Source of the DNA: PSRI01 sp041484195
Lineage (GTDB): Bacteria; Bacteroidota; Bacteroidia; Chitinophagales; Chitinophagaceae
DNA: 64,000 bases
Assembly (NCBI GenBank): GCA_041484195.1
Contig: JBGPHC010000001.1
Span: forward strand, 372,001 to 436,000
Direction of reading: 5' to 3'
Part shown: positions 54,701 to 61,280 of the stretch, piece after piece
How the letters are laid out: each line of letters begins with the position of its first letter
How positions within the stretch are numbered: position 1 is the first letter of the stretch
Program-made: the position numbers and the translations under genes
Notes under the pieces: model-generated
Seen by the model: the letters and a program-made list of their open reading frames with translations, nothing else
Told to the model about the DNA's origin: nothing
The model's database searches: none

Positions 54701-57313
54701 AGGCAGGTTGGCACCACCGTTAGTCACTACGATCAGCACCGTGTCTGTAGATGATAATCCGCCATTGTCAGTTACTTTCAATTCATAGCTATAAGTACCC
54801 AGCCCGCCTGCCTGCAAATTCTTCAGCACAGGATTGACGATGGAATCATTGGCCAGAGATCCCTGGGCAGGGCCTGATAATTTAGTCCAGTTGTATTTTA
54901 CGATTGAACCATCTGGATCAACCGAACTGCTGCCATTGAGTTGGGCAGTATCCCGCGGCAGAATAACATTTATGTCTGACCCCGCTTTGGCAACTGGAGG
55001 TTGGTTTGAAGGGTTGGTGAAGGCGATATCAAGCAGGTCGATGTATCCAAATGAGCCGGACACCACCTGGATGTCAAATGAAACCTCGGTCAATCCGCTT
55101 ACTGTAAATGTAGCCGCGCGATTATAATCGGTATTGTTTTGCGCATCGTATTGCTGCCAGGCTGTGCCGTCGGAACGCTTGATCTGAATGATTCGAGGCG
55201 CCGGATAGGTCTTGCTTCCCCAGAATTTTATGGAATAGGACTTTGTCGCGTCTAAACCGAAGATTCTCCATTTGCCACTGGTAGTGCTCTCATGTGCAAA
55301 TGCAAAATCGCTGGTGGCAGTTGCCGGATAGTCTCCCACTGCTCCTGTGGTATTACCCCCATTGGTCCCCGTGCCGCTTGTTGAAAAGGTTCCATCTAAC
55401 CGGTTGATCACTTCCAAACTAATGTTTGTGGCCGTATTTACCGTTGATATGGCATTGCTGAGCCTCACTCCCGGCCTTGCATCGGTAATATTATTCCAAT
55501 AATTTCCGTTGGCATCGGGTGAGGTGGTGAGCGCCGAGCTCATTCCAAAATCTATCAGGACCCGCTGGGAAGTGGAGATGGAAATTTTCACGGTATCCCG
55601 ATCCACGGCTGCGCTATCATCTGTCACTTTCAATTCAAAAAGATAAACCCCTGCCGCCAGGCCACTAACGGTTGTTATAGCCGCAGTTGGATTTGAAATA
55701 GAGAAACTCGAAGGACCCGCGATCTTGCTCCAGCCATAGCTCACAATAACACCATCGCTATCCAGTGACGAGTTGCCATTGAGCGTTGCGCTGCCGGTTG
55801 GTAATACCAATTGCTGGTCCGGGCCCGCATTCGCCACCGGTATTTTGTTATGGAATGGATTGATCACGGTCAATTTGACCGTATCCTTATCCGTTGCACC
55901 CTGGTTGTCTGTCACCGTTAATTCGAATTGATATACGCCCGTCTTGATTCCCGATACGGTAGGACTAGCCAGGCTGGAATCATTAAAATTATAATTGAGC
56001 GGACCTGAAATCTTAGTCCATCTATAGGTGCTGATGATTCCATCCGGATCGAATGAGCCGCTCCCATTCAGGGCCGAACTGGTAGTTGGCAGGTTGATAA
56101 TAATATCTGAGCCGGCATTGGCTACCGGTGCCACGTTGGGATTTGGATTAGTAACTGTGACCTTGGCCGTGTCCTTGTCTGTCGCGCCCAAGCTATCCGT
56201 TACCGTTAGCTCGAACTGGTAAACACCCGCAATGAGATTATTTGCAGTGGCTGTTGCAGAACTGGCATTGACCAGACCGCTGCCGGCTGTGCCCGAAATC
56301 TTAACCCAACTGAATGTCACCCTTCCTCCATCCGGATCCGAACCACTTCCCACTAAAGTTGCCGTGTTGGCGGGAGATGTAATGTTTATATCAGGTCCGG
56401 CATTGGCCACCGGAGGATTATTGGGAGGTGGTGGAGGAGCTACAACGCCTCTCCTCTGCGTGAGAAACCACTGATAAACGTTGAGGCCACCCGAACCGGG
56501 CAGCGTATATAAACGGGGATCATAAATTGTATTCCATCCCGTATGTCCGCAATCTGTATGACCAGGATCCGAAACACAAGCCACAGTATATTTTGCCGCC
56601 ACAAGTGGATTGAAAGAATTGACCTTATTGACCAGGTTTATACAGCAGGTGGTTGGAGAAGCTGTTTGATCAGACGGATTATGAAGCGCCCATACCGCTA
56701 CGCCTCCATTGGCAACATTCACTGCATTGTTAAGGTTCAGAGCAGGATTCACACAGTATGCCGCTATGGGAAGCACGGCAGTTATTTTTTGTGACCGGGC
56801 TGAACTTGAAAAGAGAAATTCCCAGGTCTTTCCACCCCCGAGACTGAAACCTGTCATATAGGTCATGGAAGAATCGACTCTGTAAGTGGAGGGTCTGCTA
56901 AGGATATAATCCACGACGCCATTCACGTCATTCCCGCTTTCCCAGTTGATAAACATGGGGCAGATGACTATGAAAGAATAGGTTTGGTTGTTGACAGTAA
57001 AACTTGCCGGAAATCCGCCAATGTCAATGACCCTGGGCAGACCATTGGTCTTGAGTTTTTCCAGGTTGTTCTTATTGGATGAACTACTTCCCAGTTCTCC
57101 TCCTCCATGCAAATAAAAAATCACTGGATATTTCTTGCCGGCATTGGCAGGGTCGTTATAACCAACGGGCAGGTACTCATAGTAGCCCACTACGTTAGTT
57201 CCCATACCCGTAGTATATTTCGGGGTAAATGTCTGACCAGATCCTTCAAAGCTATTCAGCAGTAAGGATACAGTGCATAGCAAACTGAAAATTCCAAAAA
57301 ATCTAGCCTTCAT
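51737..57313 (-). CDS. Giant T9SS-exported two-hydrolase protein with nine PKD-like repeats
   Basis: An 1858-residue surface or secreted protein. Order by approximate residues: signal peptide 1-26; alpha/beta-hydrolase 28-290 with GFSLGGGKTWEF and CGHTGWNTIYDP; PKD-like repeats 1-3 at 300-578 (each starts xPVANAGxD and ends with FELTVTD-type strands); unassigned domain A at 581-765; PKD repeats 4-5 at 768-965; an SGNH hydrolase at 970-1185 with the Ser block VLGSSTAAG, the INLPSNDA block and DGIHVNNFGHH; PKD repeats 6-9 at 1187-1560; a second copy of domain A at 1563-1745; and a T9SS sorting domain 1785-1858 (VNLYPNPVRSEAQLVI, KGLYFIQL). Two different esterases on one scaffold suggest breakdown of an acetylated or feruloylated polysaccharide. 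Confidence 0.9.
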   Translation of the reverse strand: MKARFFGIFSLLCTVSLLLNSFEGSGQTFTPKYTTGMGTNVVGYYEYLPVGYNDPANAGKKYPVIFYLHGGGELGSSSSNKNNLEKLKTNGLPRVIDIGGFPASFTVNNQTYSFIVICPMFINWESGNDVNGVVDYILSRPSTYRVDSSMTYMTGFSLGGGKTWEFLFSSSARSQKITAVLPIAAYCVNPALNLNNAVNVANGGVAVWALHNPSDQTASPTTCCINLVNKVNSFNPLVAAKYTVACVSDPGHTDCGHTGWNTIYDPRLYTLPGSGGLNVYQWFLTQRRGVVAPPPPPNNPPVANAGPDINITSPANTATLVGSGSDPDGGRVTFSWVKISGTAGSGLVNASSATATANNLIAGVYQFELTVTDSLGATDKDTAKVTVTNPNPNVAPVANAGSDIIINLPTTSSALNGSGSFDPDGIISTYRWTKISGPLNYNFNDSSLASPTVSGIKTGVYQFELTVTDNQGATDKDTVKLTVINPFHNKIPVANAGPDQQLVLPTGSATLNGNSSLDSDGVIVSYGWSKIAGPSSFSISNPTAAITTVSGLAAGVYLFELKVTDDSAAVDRDTVKISISTSQRVLIDFGMSSALTTSPDANGNYWNNITDARPGVRLSNAISTVNTATNISLEVINRLDGTFSTSGTGTNGGNTTGAVGDYPATATSDFAFAHESTTSGKWRIFGLDATKSYSIKFWGSKTYPAPRIIQIKRSDGTAWQQYDAQNNTDYNRAATFTVSGLTEVSFDIQVVSGSFGYIDLLDIAFTNPSNQPPVAKAGSDINVILPRDTAQLNGSSSVDPDGSIVKYNWTKLSGPAQGSLANDSIVNPVLKNLQAGGLGTYSYELKVTDNGGLSSTDTVLIVVTNGGANLPPVAKAGNNISIVQPADSVNVSGAASSDPDGTIASYQWRQVSGPGTTVIVNPASASTVIRGLSASSGTYTFELAVTDNNGAVGKDSVQVFEAAFPFSPPSVTDLINCGKGYKIVVLGSSTAAGTGASPPDSSWVRKFTGYVKSKNASNNVVNLALGGTTTYEILCPTGFTPPGGRPAPDTAHNITKALSLNPDAIIINLPSNDAAAGFSVQEQQDNYERTMTLANQSHIPVWVASSQPRNLNQAGRDNLVAIRDWIFTRFGARAVDFWTTLATTNGSINTFFDDGDGIHVNNFGHHILYTRMVGDQILDTLCILTNQAPQPNAGTDQVIRLPQNSATLNGSSSADPDGSIALNRWKKIAGPAGGNITDSTAIITTVTGLALGTYQFELRLVDNLGKAARDTMQITVNPANQLPVANAGRDTLLILPVNSVALNGAGSTDPDGTIASYSWRKFSGPAAYTISDSMVVAPVISGLVLGAYQIELTVRDNQGATAKDTVIVVVSTTPNLPPVAKAGLDQTITLPVSTVTLSGIGSSDPDGSIASYRWRKVSGGGASITDSTAAQTTVSGLGAGSYQFELTVTDNLGAKGRDTVIIIVNQPPVANAGTNSSITLPVNTIQLNGSASSDPDGSIVAYLWTRVSGPAYNINDSTVASPTVSNLLAGTYLFKLTVMDNRGASASAQVTITVNPAIVSGGRTRILIDAGPSTSTTASPDAFGKYWNNMTDGRVGVRVSNAVDTSNKPTTLGLEVINRIDGTYATNYPGTNGGNSTGIVGDYPASATNDFIFAHSSTTTGKWRIFGLDSTTSYSIKFWGSKTGGDRVIRIKASDQTTWQQYNALNNTDYNRAATFSISGVTEVSFDIQVLSGTFGYINVVDIIGIQGGSLQRTGNLMVQAPVQQSQSLEIASDTDDQVNLYPNPVRSEAQLVIQNSYHGPVNLVVRNQYGQAIRQIALEKTGSNIIHTLRLSDLPKGLYFIQLQFGGKTSTVKFIKY
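52078..52625 (-). repeat. Domain A, copy 2 (within the giant protein)
   Basis: Codes for about 183 residues beginning RILIDAGPSTSTTASPD and ending with YINVVDI. It shares most motifs with copy 1 (GKWRIFGLD, SYSIKFWGSK, TWQQY, NNTDYNRAATF). I do not recognise the domain; by position and beta-strand pattern it may bind carbohydrate. Confidence 0.7.
55018..55570 (-). repeat. Domain A, copy 1 (within the giant protein)
   Basis: Codes for about 184 residues beginning RVLIDFGMSSALTTSPD and ending GYIDLLDI. Near-identical runs with copy 2, including SFDIQV and YNRAATF, show that the domain was duplicated inside the gene. Confidence 0.7.
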
Positions 57314-57830
57314 AAGCAGTTTTTGCGAGTCAATTCTAACCTGTTCTGGCTCTTTAGGATTTGGAGTAGGAACTACTATTTGCCAACGCTGTAAACGTGT
57401 TTTTTATATACAGCATGGATTTCATAAGAATTATAGAATGGAGGATAGGAAATACTGGTCGGAGTCAATCTTAGATTCACACAAATATACATTTTGGCCT
57501 AATATAAAGTTCAATTTTGTGCCCTGTTTCTTAGGAGTTTTTCCTAACGGAGATATGGCAACTCCAGGTATTGGGCTATTGAAGGTTTATTGGCTAAATG
57601 CAGTTCCTCCGTCTGGTGGAAGGAATTCTGTGGATATATTTGAATTTGGATAGAAAGTTCTACTTGTCTTATGCTAAAAAACAAATATCACGTAAAAAAT
57701 GCCGGATTAAAACCAGGGAATGAAAGATCCTTTTAGGGCAGGAAATCGATTTCTCATTCCATTCCACAAATCGGAGAATAATAAAATCAGGGGAAAATGC
57801 TGCAACCGGAAAGGATTCTTCGGCAACTTG
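57314..57830. other. Intergenic region upstream of the giant T9SS gene
   Basis: A 517-bp gap without a convincing gene. It holds a -7-type element on the minus strand (57482-57489) that could drive the giant gene with a leader of about 160 bases. The plus-strand frame 57273-57653 overlaps the start of the giant gene in antisense and shows no domain, so I do not call it. Confidence 0.45.
57482..57489 (-). promoter_or_regulatory. -7 promoter element for the giant T9SS gene
   Basis: The minus strand reads TATATTTG, a full TAnnTTTG match, with a TTG (57514-57512 on the minus strand) 22 bp upstream. The leader would be about 160 bases. Confidence 0.4.
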
Positions 57831-58331
57831 TCATGAAGGTTCATTCTTGGGATAGTCAAAGAACCAGAACTCCTTCTTGGCCTTTTTGAAATCGATCCAT
57901 TTGTTTAGATCGGCCTTAAGGGCAAAAATTCCACAGGTTGGGATATTATTGATCTTAATATCATCAGTCAGGGAATTGACGAATTCAGTGATGCCTGGAT
58001 TGTGGGAGAAGATGGCTACATTATGCCAGTGATCATCCAGTTGTTCCAGCAATTCGTAAAAAATTTCGGGGGTTGGATTGTATAATTCTGATTTGAGTAC
58101 CAGCTCCGGTTCCTGCCCTTTCCATTCTTTTAGGAAAAGTTCAGCGGTCTTCCTGGCTCTTTTTGCGGGGCTGGAAATAAATGCCGAGAAGTTGATTTTT
58201 TTTTGAAGCAGTCGCTCCGCCATTTCGGGGGCGTCTTTCTTACCTCTTTCATTGAGCGGCCTCTCAAAGTCGCTCATATCATTGTTCTCCCAACTGCTCT
58301 TAGCATGCCGGATCAATATAATTACTCTCAT
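57831..58331 (-). CDS. sixA: SixA-type histidine phosphatase
   Basis: A 166-residue histidine phosphatase. The catalytic RHAKSSW is at residues 8-14, followed by ERPLNERGKKDAPEMAERL and the second catalytic region FSHNPGITEFVNSL with the second His. SixA removes phosphate from phospho-His proteins such as ArcB or PTS components; in Bacteroidota the target is unknown. It lies 208 bp downstream of purF on the same strand; I see no operon signal. Confidence 0.9.
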   Translation of the reverse strand: MRVIILIRHAKSSWENNDMSDFERPLNERGKKDAPEMAERLLQKKINFSAFISSPAKRARKTAELFLKEWKGQEPELVLKSELYNPTPEIFYELLEQLDDHWHNVAIFSHNPGITEFVNSLTDDIKINNIPTCGIFALKADLNKWIDFKKAKKEFWFFDYPKNEPS

Positions 58332-58539
58332 TCCTTAAGGTATACAGGAATAATTTAAGGAAAATAAGCCTAAGCAGCAAACTTTCGGCCTGCACAATAC
58401 TAAAGGAAAAAAGTGGTGGAATATTTCAAAAGGGTAGCTGATTTCAAACCAGATATGACTACATAGGAAATGAAGGACTTAAAAACGGGTCTTAATCCAA
58501 TCAATGTTGGAACAAAAATCAAGCCAAATAGGCTCCAAA

Positions 58540-60387
58540 TCAATATCCGCGAATATTTTTCCCTTCTACGTAATTAATAAAGGCCCTATTCACGACTTTA
58601 TTCCCTCCGGGAGTAGGGTAATTGCCCGTAAAATACCAATCGCCGTTATTGGTTGGGCAGGATTTATGAAGATCTTCAATAGTCTGGTATATCAAATCTA
58701 TTGGGGTTTTCTCGCCTGGCGGAGTAATGAGCTGGGCGATTTTTTGGGAGATTTCCTCGGCCGTAAAGGGTTTATAGACTTGCCTGACGATGTTTTCACA
58801 ATGCAGCTTATTGGTTCGTTCCAATTCCTTGCACTTATAATACAGTTCATCCAGCAGGCACTCTCTTCCGCTTTCTTTGTGCAGTTCAATGGCGGCCTGA
58901 AAAGCAATAAAATCCCCCATTTTGCTCATGTCAATGCCATAGCAATCCGGGTAACGAATCTGAGGTGCAGATGAAAGAATAACGATGCGTTTGGGCTCCA
59001 ATCTGGAAAGCATTCTCACAATACTCTCTTTCAGGGTGGTTCCGCGCACAATTGAATCATCTATAACCACCAAGGTATCCAATCCCTTCCTCACCGTTCC
59101 ATAGGTGATATCATACACGTGTTGAACCATTTCGTTGCGGCCCACATCTTCCGTGATGAAAGTCCGCATTTTTACATCCTTGATCGCGATCTTTTCTACC
59201 CGGATGCGCCTGTTGACCATTTCAGCCAACTTTTCCTGGTCAAAATCCTTATCCCAGGACATGATGCGCTGGACCTTAATCTTATTGAGATAATCCTCCA
59301 TCCCTTTCAGCAATCCGTAAAAAGCCACTTCGGCAGTATTGGGTATAAAGGAAAAAATGGTGTTCTTCAGATCGTAGTCAATGGCTTTAAGCACATGATC
59401 ACTCAGGTGATATCCAAGGGCGATTCTTTCACGATATATCTTTTCATCATTCCCTCTTGAAAAATATATACGTTCGAAACTGCAGGCCTTCCTCTCCTGC
59501 GGCTCCAGCACCCGTTCAATGGTATAACTGCCGTCTTCCTTCACTATCAGGGCATTTCCCGGCATCAGTTCATGAACATCTTTTTCATCTACATTAAAGG
59601 TGGTTCTGATTGCGGCCCTTTCTGAGGCAGCCACAATCACATCATCGCTGATATAATAATAAGATGGGCGTATTCCATGGGCATCGCGCATTACAAATCC
59701 ATCGCCATTACCTACCAGCCCGCCTACATGGTAACCGCCGTCAAAAAGCCTGGCAGATTTTTTCAATACATTTACCAGGTTCAGATTACCAGGATTTTGC
59801 TCATCTTCTCTCACCAGGAAATGATGTACCACTTCCATCATGGCAGCGAGGTCGCTCTGCTTTTGAAACTCGCCCGGATCAATATTTACCAGTGAAAACA
59901 GTTCTTCGGTATTTACCAGATTGAAGTTTCCGGCCAATGCCAGGTTCCTTGTAGGAATTGTATTTCTCTTAATGAATGGATGGCAAAATTCCACGTTATT
60001 CTTTCCCTGGGTGCCATAGCGCAGATGACCCAGGAGCAGTTCACCCATGAATTTGATATTTCCCTTCATGAGGCCGGGATGCTTTTTCAGGTCCGGCTGA
60101 TAATTTTCCAATTCTATGATCTCTTCCGATATCAATCTGAAAATGTCTGCAATCGCATGCGGGGCCACACTCCTGACCCTGTGCATAAATGGGTAACCGG
60201 GCTCTGTATGCAATTTTACTACCGCTACTCCGGCGCCATCCTGCCCTCGATTATGCTGTTTTTCCATGAGCAGGTAGAGCTTGTTAAGGCCATACATAAC
60301 AGTGCCATATTCTTGCAGGTAATACGAAAAAGGCTTCCTTAACCGAATGAATGCAAGGCCACATTCATGCTTAATGGGATCGCTCAT
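58540..60387 (-). CDS. purF: Amidophosphoribosyltransferase, long Bacteroidota form
   Basis: A 615-residue PurF-like enzyme making phosphoribosylamine from PRPP and glutamine. The N-terminus MSDPIKHECGLAF has the nucleophile Cys at residue 9, so an eight-residue propeptide is probably removed, as in Bacillus PurF. The glutaminase motif NRGQDGAG follows near residue 47. The phosphoribosyltransferase site reads VVIDDSIVRGTTLKE near residue 440. The protein is about 100 residues longer than E. coli PurF, with extra segments around the linker and C-terminus. A -7 element just upstream supports single-gene expression. Confidence 0.9.
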   Translation of the reverse strand: MSDPIKHECGLAFIRLRKPFSYYLQEYGTVMYGLNKLYLLMEKQHNRGQDGAGVAVVKLHTEPGYPFMHRVRSVAPHAIADIFRLISEEIIELENYQPDLKKHPGLMKGNIKFMGELLLGHLRYGTQGKNNVEFCHPFIKRNTIPTRNLALAGNFNLVNTEELFSLVNIDPGEFQKQSDLAAMMEVVHHFLVREDEQNPGNLNLVNVLKKSARLFDGGYHVGGLVGNGDGFVMRDAHGIRPSYYYISDDVIVAASERAAIRTTFNVDEKDVHELMPGNALIVKEDGSYTIERVLEPQERKACSFERIYFSRGNDEKIYRERIALGYHLSDHVLKAIDYDLKNTIFSFIPNTAEVAFYGLLKGMEDYLNKIKVQRIMSWDKDFDQEKLAEMVNRRIRVEKIAIKDVKMRTFITEDVGRNEMVQHVYDITYGTVRKGLDTLVVIDDSIVRGTTLKESIVRMLSRLEPKRIVILSSAPQIRYPDCYGIDMSKMGDFIAFQAAIELHKESGRECLLDELYYKCKELERTNKLHCENIVRQVYKPFTAEEISQKIAQLITPPGEKTPIDLIYQTIEDLHKSCPTNNGDWYFTGNYPTPGGNKVVNRAFINYVEGKNIRGY

Positions 60388-60409
60388 GAATTATTTTGAG
60401 AAGAAGGCG

Positions 60410-60417
60410 CAAAGGTA
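60410..60417 (-). promoter_or_regulatory. -7 promoter element for purF
   Basis: Reads TACCTTTG on the minus strand, a full TAnnTTTG match 22 bp from the ATG. The nearest TTG (60444-60442) is 24 bp further, slightly long. Confidence 0.45.
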
Positions 60418-60527
60418 AGGCCTTTTTAGAAACTAAAATGTCAATGGAATTCTAAAAGAAAACGGCATTGTAATTCTTGTCCTGGCAGTTATTGCACCTT
60501 GATTTACCAGGGTTTGTCCAATCCAGG

Positions 60528-61166
60528 TCAGGCTATCCCGGCATTATTGATGAAGTTTACGAGTGCCGCGGTATTCTTGAGACTGAGCTTCTTGAGAATA
60601 TTATGCCGGTGAACCTCCACAGTTTTCAGCGTAATATCGAGCCTGGATGCGATTTCCCTGCTGGACATGCCCTGTTTTATGAGATCGATAATTTCAACTT
60701 CTCTTTGAGATAGCATATTGATATCGGGCCTGGCATCCTCACTCAGAATCTGCTCGGAAAGTATTGTTTTCACTTCATCACAAATGAATTTATTCCCTTT
60801 CGAAACCTCAATAATGGCACTCATCATTTCTTCCTTTGAGGAATTCTTGGATACATATCCCATGGCGCCAACCTGCATCATCCTTTTTGCATAAGCGGGT
60901 TGGGAATGCATTGACACGCCAATCACCTTCGAAGCAGGCATGATTTTCCGGATCTGCCTTGTGGCATCAAATCCGTTTACCGGGGCCATATTGACGTCCA
61001 TGAGAATGACGTCAGGCCTTGCCGTCTGTGCAAGTTCTACTGCCTCTTCGCCGGAACTGGTTTCTGCAATCACCTGGAAACGAGGGTCACTATTGAGAAT
61101 AAATGACCAGGTATCTCTAATTAGCTTGTGATCATCCACAATCAGAATGGTTATTTTGCTGTTCAT
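60528..61166 (-). CDS. NarL/LuxR-family response regulator
   Basis: A 212-residue response regulator. The receiver (about 5-125) has VDDHK, the phospho-acceptor in VILMDVNMAPVNG (Asp near residue 56), and the Lys in YVSKNSSKEEM. The LuxR-type HTH (about 145-210) contains LSQREVEIIDLIKQGMSSREIASRLDI split over helices 1-3. It is 114 bp downstream of the hybrid-input histidine kinase gene on the same strand and is its likely partner, since HisKA_3 kinases usually pair with this regulator type. Confidence 0.94.
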   Translation of the reverse strand: MNSKITILIVDDHKLIRDTWSFILNSDPRFQVIAETSSGEEAVELAQTARPDVILMDVNMAPVNGFDATRQIRKIMPASKVIGVSMHSQPAYAKRMMQVGAMGYVSKNSSKEEMMSAIIEVSKGNKFICDEVKTILSEQILSEDARPDINMLSQREVEIIDLIKQGMSSREIASRLDITLKTVEVHRHNILKKLSLKNTAALVNFINNAGIA

Positions 61167-61280
61167 AACAGGTCAATGGCTTTTGAGATAAGGTTCAAGA
61201 ATATAGAAGTTACAAAAATTAATTGAAAGATTATTACAATATGTTTCCGCTTAAGCCTTAATAATTCAACCACCACCAAT

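Noticed and set aside
51737..57313. Nine PKD repeats considered as a DNA repeat or mobile element
   Set aside because: The repeats are protein-domain repeats with diverged DNA and no terminal inverted repeats or transposase.
57273..57653. Plus-strand 126-codon frame near the start of the giant T9SS gene
   Set aside because: It overlaps that gene in antisense, has no domain or signal, and its composition does not look coding.
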